This document shows positions 1 to 6,876 of a DNA stretch of 13,814 bases, in pieces. The position numbers were made by a program, and so were the translations under genes. The stretch is taken from the NCBI GenBank assembly GCA_045403015.1, contig JAXIPI010000455.1, positions 1-13,814 of the forward strand, given 5' to 3'. The notes under the pieces are model-generated. The model did no database searches. It was not told the DNA's origin and was given only the letters and a program-made list of their open reading frames with translations. The DNA comes from Gaiellasilicea sp045403015 (lineage in GTDB: Bacteria > Actinomycetota > Thermoleophilia > Gaiellales > Gaiellaceae). Every line of letters begins with the position of its first letter. Within the stretch, counting starts at the first letter, position 1.

Positions 1-565
1 CCTCCTCGCCGGCGAGCCGGGAGATCTCCTCCCACATCGCGGCTCGCACCTCGGGGTCGAGGCCCGTCGTCGGCTCGTCGAGGAACAGCACCTGCGGCCG
101 GTGAACGAGGCCCAGGGCGATGTCGAGGCGCCGTTGCATTCCGCCCGAATACGTGCGGGAAATGCGGCCGGCGGCTTCGGTGAGGCCGAAGTGGTCGAGC
201 AGCCCGTCGACGCGCCAGTCGAGCTCGCTCCCGGACAGGCGGTGGATCTGGCCTTGCAGGACGAGGTTCTCGCGGCCGGTCGCCTGCGGGTCGATACCGG
301 AGCGCTGGCCGACGACCCCGATCGTCTTCCGCACCTGAACCGCGTCGCGACGGACATCGATCCCGGCGACGCGTGCTTCGCCTTCGTCCGGGCGAGAAAG
401 GGTCGTCAGGATCTTGACGGTGGTGGACTTCCCCGCTCCGTTCGGTCCGAGCAGTCCGAAGATGGTGCCGGCCTCGACGGTGAAGTCGAGCCCGTCCAGG
501 GCGCGCACCTCGCCGTAGGTCTTGCAGAGGCCGCGCGCCTCGATCGCGTTTGCAGAGTTGTTCAT
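1..565 (-). CDS. ABC transporter ATP-binding protein, drug-exporter (DrrA-like) type, 3' end cut by window
   Basis: The first 188 residues of the cytoplasmic ATPase subunit of an ABC exporter are present. I see, in order: Walker A GPNGAGKS (residues 40-47), a Q-loop VGQ (Q87), the signature YSGGMQRR (from 139), and Walker B VLFLDEP (159-165) followed by TTGLDP. The text around these (KILTTLSRPDEG, VVGQRSGIDPQATGREN) is typical of the daunorubicin-resistance DrrA/NodI-like group, which works with a separate membrane subunit, presumably encoded beyond the left edge. The H-loop and C-terminal part lie outside the window. The ATG at 565 is preceded by a good ribosome site, GGAGG, five bases upstream. 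The gene is divergent from a TetR gene across a dyad-rich intergenic region, which suggests repression by that TetR and an inducible drug or lipid exporter. The substrate is unknown. Confidence 0.93.
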   Translation of the reverse strand, partial: MNNSANAIEARGLCKTYGEVRALDGLDFTVEAGTIFGLLGPNGAGKSTTVKILTTLSRPDEGEARVAGIDVRRDAVQVRKTIGVVGQRSGIDPQATGRENLVLQGQIHRLSGSELDWRVDGLLDHFGLTEAAGRISRTYSGGMQRRLDIALGLVHRPQVLFLDEPTTGLDPEVRAAMWEEISRLAGEE

Positions 566-580
566 GCCAACCTCCAAGTG

Positions 581-641
581 GAACAGTGTTCTTTAACGAA
601 CGATGATCATTGACGAACGTTGTTCTATCACAGTACACTGT
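581..641. promoter_or_regulatory. Candidate TetR operator cluster between divergent ABC and tetR genes
   Basis: Two 11-mers of the form GAAC-NNN-GTTC occur at 581-591 (GAACAGTGTTC) and 615-625 (GAACGTTGTTC), with starts 34 bp apart. A further dyad ACAGT-AC-ACTGT sits at 630-641, so AACAGTGT (582-589) is repeated in inverted form at 635-642. ACGAACG is directly repeated at 596-602 and 613-619. The dyads overlap both divergent promoters, as expected for a TetR protein that represses its target and itself. Confidence 0.55.
610..639 (+). promoter_or_regulatory. Probable promoter of the tetR gene
   Basis: TTGACG (610-615) and TACACT (634-639) are separated by 18 bp. The -10 lies inside the dyad ACAGT-AC-ACTGT (630-641). 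A start near 646 would give a ~30-nt leader before the GTG at 676. It also excludes the in-frame ATG at 610 as the translational start, because that codon would be inside the -35 element. Confidence 0.5.
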
Positions 642-650
642 TTCCGTCAA
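622..650 (-). promoter_or_regulatory. Probable promoter of the ABC transporter gene
   Basis: On the minus strand TTGACG (650-645) is followed after exactly 17 bp by TAGAAC (627-622), four of six bases matching each sigma70-type consensus hexamer or better. A start near 615 would leave a leader of about 50 nt before the ATG at 565. It overlaps the opposing tetR promoter. Confidence 0.5.
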
Positions 651-675
651 GGGGGCAGTCACTGAGGACGGTCAC

Positions 676-1425
676 GTGAGCAGAGAGCGCACAGCAGGCG
701 ACGTCCCCAGCGGGGAGGTGCCGCAGCCGCCCTGGGTGCGCACCCGGAAGCCGCGAGCAGCGCCACGTGCGCCACTCAGCCGCGAGGCGATCGTCGAGGC
801 GGCGCTCCAGGTCGTAGACCGCGAGGGCCTCGAGGCGACCAGCATGCGCCGCGTCGCCGAGGAGCTCGGCACCGCGCCCTCGGCTCTCTACTGGCACGTG
901 CGCAACAAGGACGAGTTGCTCCAGTTCGTGTTCGACCGCGTCGTCGGCGAGATCGAGCTGCCCGCACCCGACCCCGAGCACTGGGAGGAGCAGGCGAAAG
1001 CGGTCGGGCGCGAGATGCGCCGCGTCCTGACCAGCCATCGCGACATCGCTCGCGTGTCGCTCGGAGCGATTCCAGTCGGCCCGAACATCCTTCGCGTCAT
1101 CGAGTGGATGCATGCGCTCCTTCGCGAGGCCGGCTTGCCAGACCGGGTCGTCGCGCTGGTCGGCGACCTCTTCGGGCTCTACGTCGGCGCGTACTCCTAC
1201 GAGGAGAGCCTCGGCCTCGCCTCGCCGACCGGAGAGGAGCTCCCTCCGGAGGAAATCCTGGCCATGCTCCGCGGATACTGGGAGTCGTTGCCCGCCGCCG
1301 ACTTCCCGCATACGCTCGCCCTGCTCGATCACCTCTTCTCGGGCGGGCCTGACGAGCGCTTCGAGTTCGGGCTCGACGTGATCGTGCGAGGACTCGCGTC
1401 ACTGGGCGCAGAGTCCGCCTCGTAG
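676..1425 (+). CDS. TetR family transcriptional regulator
   Basis: A 249-aa repressor. After a Pro/Arg-rich N-terminal extension of about 35 residues comes a classic TetR DNA-binding domain, roughly residues 36-85: SREAIVEAALQVVDREG, then TSMRRVAEELGTAPSALYWHV and the RNKDELL segment. The long helical C-terminal domain resembles the tetracycline-repressor type ligand domain, although no ligand can be read from it. I chose GTG 676 because GAGGA (664-668) lies seven bases upstream and because the likely promoter overlaps the earlier in-frame ATG at 610. It is divergent from the ABC ATPase gene, so control of that exporter and autoregulation are the natural inference. Confidence 0.9.
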   Translation: MSRERTAGDVPSGEVPQPPWVRTRKPRAAPRAPLSREAIVEAALQVVDREGLEATSMRRVAEELGTAPSALYWHVRNKDELLQFVFDRVVGEIELPAPDPEHWEEQAKAVGREMRRVLTSHRDIARVSLGAIPVGPNILRVIEWMHALLREAGLPDRVVALVGDLFGLYVGAYSYEESLGLASPTGEELPPEEILAMLRGYWESLPAADFPHTLALLDHLFSGGPDERFEFGLDVIVRGLASLGAESAS

Positions 1426-1527
1426 CTGCTGGAGTGGTTGTTTTCCAGCTTGTTGCCAGACGGCCACCGCGTCGCGACCCATCGATTGGGCCAGGTGCGC
1501 AACGCTCACGCCCTGCGTTCTTCGGTG

Positions 1528-1554
1528 CGCTGGGACGAGGTTTATCGTCCCGCG
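1528..1554 (+). promoter_or_regulatory. Stem-loop in the leader of the phosphoesterase gene
   Basis: GGGACGA (1532-1538) and TCGTCCC (1545-1551) form a perfect 7-bp inverted repeat around a 6-nt loop. The stem can extend by CGC/GCG across one bulged T (1528-1554). It lies about 20 nt upstream of the ATG at 1576, just before the ribosome site. No U-run follows, so it is not an ordinary terminator; an operator or an RNA leader structure is more likely. Confidence 0.4.
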
Positions 1555-1575
1555 TCCGTGAGAGGAGGAGGGACG

Positions 1576-2841
1576 ATGAGAGAGCCCGACGCGTTCACCC
1601 GCCGCACGCTTCTGGAGAAGGCCGGTGCGGCCGGAGCGGCAGTCGCCGGCGGCACGCTCTTGGCCGCAGCGCCGGCAGCCGCCAGCCGGCCACGCCGCAA
1701 GCGGCGCACACCGATCGACCACCTAGTCGTCTCCTGCCAGGAGAACCGCTCGTTCGACCATTACTTCGGCTATGCACCGCAGGTGCAGGCGCGAAGACTC
1801 GGCCCGCCGCCCGGCTACACGCAGCCGGATGACGCCGGCGTGGGGCACGCGCCGTTCGAGCTCACCGCGCTGCGCTCGGTTGACCCGCCGCACGGCTGGA
1901 CCGACGTGCACGACCAGTACAACGGCGGCAAGATGGACGGATTCTTCCGCAACTCAGCGCTGCGCACCGGCGACGGCAACACCGCGATCCCGTACTACAC
2001 CGCGAATGAGCTGCCGTTCTACTACAGCCTCTTCAAGAGCTCCGGCCTCTGCGGGAACTACTTCTGCTCGCTGCTCGGGCCGACCTGGCCGAACCGCTTC
2101 TACCTGATGTCCGGGACGTCGGGCGGGATCACGACGAACGGTCTCTGGGGCTACGGCATCTTCGACTCGACGAGCTGGCCGATCATCCTCGACGTGCTCG
2201 ACGACGCGGAGGTGAGCTGGAAGATCTACTACATCGGCTTCGACGGGGTGGAGGTCGGCGACACCGACAACGTTGCCGTGTTCTGGAGCCGCTGGGCTCA
2301 CGACCCGCGGACGACGGCGACGCTCGACGACTACCTCGAGGACTGCCGCCGCGGAACGCTGCCGAACGTCTCCTGGATCATCCCGAGCTTCTCGATGCAG
2401 TTCGACGAGCATCCGGACGCGGACGTCAGTGTCGGCATGGGCTTCCAGGAGCAGATCATCGACGCGCTCCGTCACTCTCGCTTGTGGCACAAGTCCGCGT
2501 TCTTTCTCACGTACGACGAGCACGGCGGCTTCTTCGATCACGTCCCGCCGCCGCAGGTCGACGCGTACGGCCTCGGGGTGCGGGTGCCGTTCTGGGTCAT
2601 CTCGCCGTTCGCTCGGCGCGGGACGATCCTTTCGCGAAAGCCGGCGGATCACGTCTCGACGCTGAAGTTCATCGAACGTGTGTGGGACCTGCCGACGCTC
2701 GCCTCGCAGAACCACACATTCGACGTCTCGACACCGACCGGGGGGAACTACGAGGCCGGCGGCGCGCCGGCACCGCCGCGCGACGGCATGGCCCGTCTCA
2801 GCGATCTGTTCGACCTGTTCGACTTCCCCGGCCACCACTGA
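1576..2841 (+). CDS. Tat-exported phosphoesterase (phospholipase C / acid phosphatase family)
   Basis: A 421-aa secreted enzyme expected to hydrolyse phosphate esters outside the membrane. The N-terminus is a twin-arginine signal: TRRTLLEK (residues 8-15), a hydrophobic Ala/Gly stretch and an AAAS cleavage-like site near residue 37. The mature part opens with the family hallmark IDHLVVSCQENRSFDHYFG (47-65) and continues with TYDEHGGFFDHVPPP (312-326) and RVPFWVISPFARRG (336-349), all diagnostic of the PF04185 phosphoesterase family, which includes phospholipases C. Length is normal for a short member, with no extra C-terminal domains. The ATG at 1576 is chosen because GGAGGAGG sits directly upstream and the Tat signal then begins at residue 1; longer in-frame readings from 1438 would bury the signal. 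Whether it acts on phospholipids or on small phosphate esters cannot be decided from sequence. Confidence 0.93.
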   Translation: MREPDAFTRRTLLEKAGAAGAAVAGGTLLAAAPAAASRPRRKRRTPIDHLVVSCQENRSFDHYFGYAPQVQARRLGPPPGYTQPDDAGVGHAPFELTALRSVDPPHGWTDVHDQYNGGKMDGFFRNSALRTGDGNTAIPYYTANELPFYYSLFKSSGLCGNYFCSLLGPTWPNRFYLMSGTSGGITTNGLWGYGIFDSTSWPIILDVLDDAEVSWKIYYIGFDGVEVGDTDNVAVFWSRWAHDPRTTATLDDYLEDCRRGTLPNVSWIIPSFSMQFDEHPDADVSVGMGFQEQIIDALRHSRLWHKSAFFLTYDEHGGFFDHVPPPQVDAYGLGVRVPFWVISPFARRGTILSRKPADHVSTLKFIERVWDLPTLASQNHTFDVSTPTGGNYEAGGAPAPPRDGMARLSDLFDLFDFPGHH

Positions 2842-2849
2842 GCGTGGCG

Positions 2850-3140
2850 ATGTTCCTTGTCGTGGTCCTGCGCTCCGGGCCTGAGTACGACCTGTCGTCA
2901 CCGCTCGAGGAGCAGTCCGGCTGGGCGGCCCATGCGCCGTTCATGGACGAGCTGGTCGACTCGGGCTTCATCGTCCTGGGCGGGCCGCTCAGCGACGAGT
3001 ACCGGGTGGTGCACGCCGTCGAGGCCGAGTCGGAGGACGCCGTCCGCGCCACGCTCGCCCGCGATCCGTGGAGCGAGACACACCTCCGGATCGACACCAT
3101 CGACCCATGGACGATCCGGCTCGACGCGCGACGCGCCTAG
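2850..3140 (+). CDS. YCII-related small protein
   Basis: A 96-aa protein of the YciI-like alpha/beta-barrel family. Typical features are GWAAHAPFMDELVDSGFIVLGGPL (about residues 24-46, with the conserved His28), an internal DEYRVV strand, and the ARDPW motif (70-74) near the end. The family folds as a ferredoxin-like dimer; a function is rarely known, though a His/Asp pair is often conserved. It begins nine bases after the phosphoesterase stop and has only a weak GAG ribosome signal, so translational coupling is likely. GTG at 2844 is an alternative start two codons earlier. It converges with the dehydratase gene, leaving a gap of only 10 bp. Confidence 0.82.
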   Translation: MFLVVVLRSGPEYDLSSPLEEQSGWAAHAPFMDELVDSGFIVLGGPLSDEYRVVHAVEAESEDAVRATLARDPWSETHLRIDTIDPWTIRLDARRA

Positions 3141-3150
3141 CCGCCGTCGA

Positions 3151-4128
3151 CTAGTTCAGTACTTTGCCCCGTAACTGCTCGAGGTCGACGTTGCCGCCGC
3201 TGAGCACGCAGACCACCTTCGAGCCGGGCTCCGCCTCGACACGCCCCTCGAGCAGCGCGGCAACGGGGGCCGCCGCTGCGCCTTCGACGACCAGCTTGCA
3301 GCGGGACATCGTCCACAGCACCGCGTCGAAGATGCGCTCGTCGTCGATGGTGACGAGCTTGTCGACGAGCTCGCTGACGATCGAGAAGGTGTTCTCGCCG
3401 ACTCGCATCACCTTCAGCCCGTCGATCGCGCAGTGATTCTCGTCGAGCGTTACGAGCTCCCCGCGCTCGACGCTCAGCGTCATCGCGGGTGCGCCTGTCG
3501 ATTCGACGCCGACGACTGTGACCTCCGGCTGCCGCCCCTTGATCGCCGCCGCGATGCCTGAGATCAGCCCGCCGCCGCCGATCGGGACGACCACCGTGCC
3601 GGCATCGGGCGCGTCCGCGAGGATCTCGAGCCCGACCGTTCCCTGGCCCGCGATCAGCTGCAGGTCGTCGAACGGGTGGATGAACGTCAGGCCGCGCTCG
3701 TCCCTGAGGCGCATTGCCTCGTCGTTCGCCTCGTCCCAGATCGTGCCGTGCAGGATGACCTCGGCGCCGTAGCTCTTCGTGGCCGCGATCTTCGCCGGCG
3801 TCGCGTTGCTTGCCATCAGGACGGTCGCCGGAATCCCGAGCCGCGCTGCCGCGTACGCGACACCCTGGGCGTGGTTGCCGGCCGAGGAGCAGATGACGCC
3901 CGCCTGTTGCTCGTCCCGCGACAGCTGCGGCAGCTTGTTGCTCGGCCCGCGCACCTTGTACGAGCCCGTCCGCTGGAACATCTCAGCCTTCAGCCAGACG
4001 TTGTATCCCGTCTCGTTCGAGAGCAACGTCGAATGGAGCAATGGTGTGCGGTGCACGAGTGGTGCGACGCGGAGGTACGCCTCGTCGAAGACTTCGGGTG
4101 CAAGCGCTTCGGTCGCGGTCTGGGGCAT
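3151..4128 (-). CDS. PLP-dependent threonine/serine dehydratase (threonine ammonia-lyase type)
   Basis: A 325-aa cytoplasmic fold-type II PLP enzyme expected to deaminate L-threonine to 2-oxobutanoate or L-serine to pyruvate. The Schiff-base lysine is Lys58 in GSYKVRGPSNK. SSAGNHAQGVA (81-91) binds the substrate carboxylate, GGGGL (184-188) is the PLP-phosphate loop, and LSGGN lies near the C-terminus. There is no C-terminal ACT regulatory domain, so it resembles the short catabolic TdcB-like form or serine racemase-like enzymes rather than the long biosynthetic IlvA. The ATG at 4128 lies nine bases past the TAG of the decayed AAA ATPase gene, suggesting the two were once co-transcribed. The ribosome site is weak. 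Confidence 0.9.
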   Translation of the reverse strand: MPQTATEALAPEVFDEAYLRVAPLVHRTPLLHSTLLSNETGYNVWLKAEMFQRTGSYKVRGPSNKLPQLSRDEQQAGVICSSAGNHAQGVAYAAARLGIPATVLMASNATPAKIAATKSYGAEVILHGTIWDEANDEAMRLRDERGLTFIHPFDDLQLIAGQGTVGLEILADAPDAGTVVVPIGGGGLISGIAAAIKGRQPEVTVVGVESTGAPAMTLSVERGELVTLDENHCAIDGLKVMRVGENTFSIVSELVDKLVTIDDERIFDAVLWTMSRCKLVVEGAAAAPVAALLEGRVEAEPGSKVVCVLSGGNVDLEQLRGKVLN

Positions 4129-4137
4129 CCGGAGAAC

Positions 4138-4600
4138 CTACTCGTCGTCTGCGAGGAGGTGACGGAGAAAGCCGCACGGTTCTCGAGGAACGACCGCGTG
4201 AGCCGATACTGCTCGGTCTCCTCGTACTCACGCTCTATCACCCGTCGGGGCCGAGCTCGAAGATCGTGCTGTCGGGGTAGCCGAGCAGGATCGGCGAGTG
4301 GGTCGCCACGACGAATTGGCACTGCGCGAGCACGAGGTCGTGGATTCGTCGCATCAGCGCGAGTTGCCCTTGGAGCGACACGCGGCCTCGGGCTCGTCGA
4401 GGATGTAGAAGCCGCGCGGGCCGAAGCGCTCGAAGGCGAGCGCGAGGAACGACTCTCCGTGCGACTGCTCGTGCAGCGGCCGTTCGTAGATGTTCTCCAT
4501 TGCCATTGAGCCGCTTGTCGCTTCGGGAGACCGTCGCGAAGTTGAAAAAGCTCTCGGCGCCGAGGAAGAGGCTGCTCATCGGCTTGGTGGGGCCGCGCTC
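4138..4600 (-). pseudogene. Decayed AAA (ABC/SMC-like) ATPase gene, N-terminally truncated and frameshifted
   Basis: Fragments of one protein are spread over changing frames on the minus strand. They are: PMSSLFLGAESFFNFAT (from ~4582), then MENIYERPLHEQSHGESF and GFYILDEPEAA in the next frame (from 4500), then LQGQLALMRRIHDL and VVATHSPILLGYP (ending at a TGA near 4238), then EEYEETEQYR-type text (REYEETEQYRLTRSFLEN), and finally FLRHLLADDE with a TAG at 4138-4140. LDEPEA is the Walker B and ATHSP the switch histidine of the short AAA_21-like ATPases. The Walker A half is missing. Four frame changes within this fragment (codon phase 1, 0, 1, 2, 0) make a functional protein very unlikely. Sequencing error could explain one change, but not all of them plus the truncation. 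Confidence 0.8.
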
Positions 4601-4607
4601 GAGCTCC

Positions 4608-4656
4608 GCGATCAGCGTCGCCGCTCGGTGGGTTTCGACCCAGCCGGTAGTCGACC
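4608..4656 (-). pseudogene. Remnant of a glycosyltransferase 3' end
   Basis: Minus-strand text reads VDYR, then in a shifted frame VETHRAATLIAEL. This matches the C-terminus VDYRPVET..ARAATLIAEL of the fusion protein that ends at 6877. At the DNA level 4643-4656 equals 6933-6946 (14 bp) and 4608-4623 equals 6890-6905 (16 bp), in the same order, with a spacer shortened from 27 to 19 bp. It runs straight into the AAA ATPase fragment. It is probably the tail of a lost paralogue or of a partial duplication. Confidence 0.6.
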
Positions 4657-4667
4657 ACCTGCCTCGA

Positions 4668-4697
4668 GGGGGCGCGCCGCGGTCGCAGCGCGCCCCC
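4668..4697 (-). terminator. GC hairpin, probable terminator of the MFS gene
   Basis: GGGGGCGCGC (4668-4677) and GCGCGCCCCC (4688-4697) form a perfect 10-bp stem with a 10-nt loop. It starts 10 bases past the MFS stop codon. There is no U-run, as is common for high-GC actinobacterial terminators. Confidence 0.65.
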
Positions 4698-4707
4698 GCA
4701 GTAGCGT

Positions 4708-6219
4708 CTAGGCGGCTTCTTCCGAATACGCCGCCTCGAGCTCCGGGACGCTGTCGGCCGCCTGCTCCTCGTCGCCGGCTCGGGCGGGTTGCGGCCGCAG
4801 GAGGGTCAGCGTGAGCAGGATCGCGACGACGACGAGGCCCGAGCCGATTGTGAACGCAAGGTGGTAGCCGCCCGTGAGCGCGGAGACGTTGGAGTCGCCG
4901 CCGTCGAGCAGGCTGTCGGAGCGCGTTGTCGAGAGCGTTGCGAGGACGGCGAGCCCGAGAGCGCCGCCGACTTGCGCCGTGGTGTTCACAAGGCCTGAGG
5001 CGAGGCCGGCGTCGCTCGGTGTCGCGCCCGACATTGCGAGCGTCATCAGCGAGGGGAAGGCGAGTCCCGCGCCGATGCCGAGCAGGACCATCACCGGGAG
5101 GATGTCGGTGAGGTAGCTGCCGCCGACCGGCGCCCGCTGGAAGAGCGCTAGCCCGACTGCTATGAGAACAAGGCCGGGCAGAAGTGTCGCCCGGGCCCCG
5201 AAGCGGATGATCAGGCGAGCGGAGAAGCCGACCGAGAGAACCCCGATCAGCAGTGCGACGGGCAGGAACGCCAGGCCGACCTCGATCGCGTCGAACCCGA
5301 GCACGCGTTGGAGGTAGAGGGCGCCGAGGAAGAACATCCCAAACAGCCCAGCCACCATCAGCGCCTGGACGGTGTTCGCCACGGAGACAGTGCGCGAGCG
5401 GAAGATGCGCAGTGGCACGAGCGGGCTTCGGGTGCTCCCCTCACGGACCACGAACGCGGCGAGCAGCGCGACCGCGAACCCGCCGAGTCCGAGCGTGCGG
5501 GCCGAGCTCCAGCCGTGCTCGGCGGCCCCGACGATCGTATAGACGCCGAGCATGAGTGAGCTCACGATCAGCACCGCGCCGAGGACGTCGGCGCCTTTCC
5601 CGACCCCGATGCCCTCATCGCGGTCGAGCAGCCGCGCCGCTACCACCGCGGTGGCGATGCCGATCGGGAGGTTGACGAAGAAGATCCAGTGCCAGTTGAT
5701 CGCCTCAGTGAGCAGGCCGCCGGCGAGCAGCCCGATCGAAGCGCCGGCCGAGGCAACGAACGCGTAGATGCCGATCGCCTTCGCCTGGTCGGCCGGCTCC
5801 GGGAACATCGTCACGATCATTCCGAGGATCACCGCCGAGGTCATTGCCCCGCCGGCGCCCTGGAGGAAGCGCGCTGCGATCAGGAGCTCCTGGCTCTGCG
5901 CCACGCCACACAGAAGCGAGGCGAGGGTGAAGACCGTCAGGCCGATCATGAAGATGCGCTTGCGGCCGAACAGGTCGCCCAGCCGGCCGGCGAGCAAGAG
6001 CAGGCCGCCGAACGCGATCAGATAGGCGTTGACGACCCAGGCGAGGCTCGACTGCGTGAAGCCGAGGTCGGTCTGGATCGAAGGCAGCGCCACGTTCACG
6101 ATCGTCTGGTCGAGGATGATCATCAGGAACCCGATGCACAGCACCACCAGCGCGACCCAACGGTCACGCTCTGTCTTCCCCGTTTTCGTTCCGGTTTCCG
6201 TCCCCGCGTGCTCGATCAT
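4708..6219 (-). CDS. MFS drug exporter, DHA2 (EmrB/QacA) 14-helix family
   Basis: A 503-aa inner-membrane, proton-driven multidrug antiporter. The first helix carries LDQTIVNVALP (residues 36-46), the DHA2 motif D1. Motif A is GRLGDLFGRKR (78-88). A motif-C-like glycine run GASIGLLAGGLL follows in helix 5. Repeated hydrophobic segments through to about residue 475 fit 14 helices, and the length is normal for the family. Short charged tails lie at both ends (TETGTKTGKTERDR and the acidic C-terminus). The ATG at 6219 has GGGAGG just upstream. The gene follows the marR gene in the same direction after 94 bp and ends at a strong hairpin, so the pair reads as a local-repressor and efflux-pump unit. 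The exported compound is unknown. Confidence 0.93.
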   Translation of the reverse strand: MIEHAGTETGTKTGKTERDRWVALVVLCIGFLMIILDQTIVNVALPSIQTDLGFTQSSLAWVVNAYLIAFGGLLLLAGRLGDLFGRKRIFMIGLTVFTLASLLCGVAQSQELLIAARFLQGAGGAMTSAVILGMIVTMFPEPADQAKAIGIYAFVASAGASIGLLAGGLLTEAINWHWIFFVNLPIGIATAVVAARLLDRDEGIGVGKGADVLGAVLIVSSLMLGVYTIVGAAEHGWSSARTLGLGGFAVALLAAFVVREGSTRSPLVPLRIFRSRTVSVANTVQALMVAGLFGMFFLGALYLQRVLGFDAIEVGLAFLPVALLIGVLSVGFSARLIIRFGARATLLPGLVLIAVGLALFQRAPVGGSYLTDILPVMVLLGIGAGLAFPSLMTLAMSGATPSDAGLASGLVNTTAQVGGALGLAVLATLSTTRSDSLLDGGDSNVSALTGGYHLAFTIGSGLVVVAILLTLTLLRPQPARAGDEEQAADSVPELEAAYSEEAA

Positions 6220-6313
6220 CCGGCCTCCCGTTCGTTCGTGACACAGGGGACCGTAGCAGATCGTCTCTTACGGGATCATCTACTTCAGATCGAGATCTTG
6301 CGCGGAACCTTGA

Positions 6314-6823
6314 CTACGCGCGGCGGCGCACCGGCTGCGAGCACACGGCCGGCTCGGAGAGCCGCTCGCTCACCAGACGGTTCAGCGCGTCGAGAAAGAT
6401 CTTCCGGTCTCGAGCCGGAAGGGCGCCGAGCACGTCGGCGTGGATCCGCGCGACGATCTCCTCGGCCTCGCGAGCCTTCTCCCGGCCGGCCTTCGTCACG
6501 GCGATCACGTGGGATCGGCGATCCTCGGTCGATCGCTGCCGCTCTGCCAGTCCGGCCGCCTCGAGCTCGTCGAGTGTGACGACCATCGTCGTCTTGTCGA
6601 GGCCGACGAGTCGCGCCAGCTCGATCTGGGTGTGCGGCCCGTTCAGCGCAGTTGAGAGGACATGATGCGCTCTGGGCGAGATCCCCACGCCCTCCAGGCC
6701 CGCCGTCAGCTCCGTCCTCAGCGTGTGGCTCGCCTGCGACAGCAGCCAGCACAGGTTCGAGGCCTCCGGCGGCGCTTCAGCTGGCGCCTTCGTCGGCGCG
6801 GTGGCGAAACTCATGTGGCTCAT
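6314..6823 (-). CDS. MarR family transcriptional regulator
   Basis: A 169-aa winged-helix regulator. The DNA-binding core is about residues 48-112: GISPRAHHVLSTAL, TQIELARLVGLDKTTMVVTLDELEAAGL, and the wing RSTEDRRSHVIAVTKAG with the family's Asp-Arg-Arg. An Ala/Pro-rich tail of about 20 residues precedes it. Cys25 in NLCWLLSQAS sits where OhrR-type redox sensors have their reactive cysteine (QLCFLLYASS in Bacillus OhrR), and a second Cys lies near the C-terminus. The tyrosines that support OhrR chemistry are not evident. Starts are possible at ATG 6823 or ATG 6814; neither has a clear ribosome site, so the mRNA may be nearly leaderless. It lies upstream of the MFS exporter and probably represses it and itself. 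Confidence 0.9.
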   Translation of the reverse strand: MSHMSFATAPTKAPAEAPPEASNLCWLLSQASHTLRTELTAGLEGVGISPRAHHVLSTALNGPHTQIELARLVGLDKTTMVVTLDELEAAGLAERQRSTEDRRSHVIAVTKAGREKAREAEEIVARIHADVLGALPARDRKIFLDALNRLVSERLSEPAVCSQPVRRRA

Positions 6824-6825
6824 CG

Positions 6826-6870
6826 TACCAACATAGGTAGGTGACGAGACGATCTAGAACAATACGATCT
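6826..6870 (-). promoter_or_regulatory. marR control region: dyad and repeated AGATCGT boxes
   Basis: TACCAACATAGGTA (6826-6839) is an imperfect dyad (TACC...GGTA) lying three bases before the marR ATG. Further upstream ACGATCT is directly repeated at 6849-6855 and 6864-6870. The 10-mer AGATCGTCTC (minus strand, 6855-6846) recurs on the plus strand at 6259-6268, in front of the MFS gene. A weak promoter (TTGTTC, 17 bp, TACCTA) can be drawn that would place the -10 inside the dyad. An operator role is inferred. Confidence 0.4.
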
Positions 6871-6876
6871 CGTGCT

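Noticed and set aside
101..613. Plus-strand open frame opposite the ABC ATPase
   Set aside because: Its text is low-complexity antisense of a gene with complete ABC motifs.
610..675. Earlier ATG start for the first TetR
   Set aside because: The likely promoter overlaps this ATG, and GTG 676 has a good ribosome site.
1438..1575. N-terminal extension of the phosphoesterase
   Set aside because: It would bury the Tat signal; a strong ribosome site directly precedes ATG 1576.
6846..6875. ACGAGA...TCTCGT inverted repeat as a terminator for the hydrolase-glycosyltransferase operon
   Set aside because: Only a 6-bp stem with an 18-nt loop and no U-run; it overlaps the marR control region instead.
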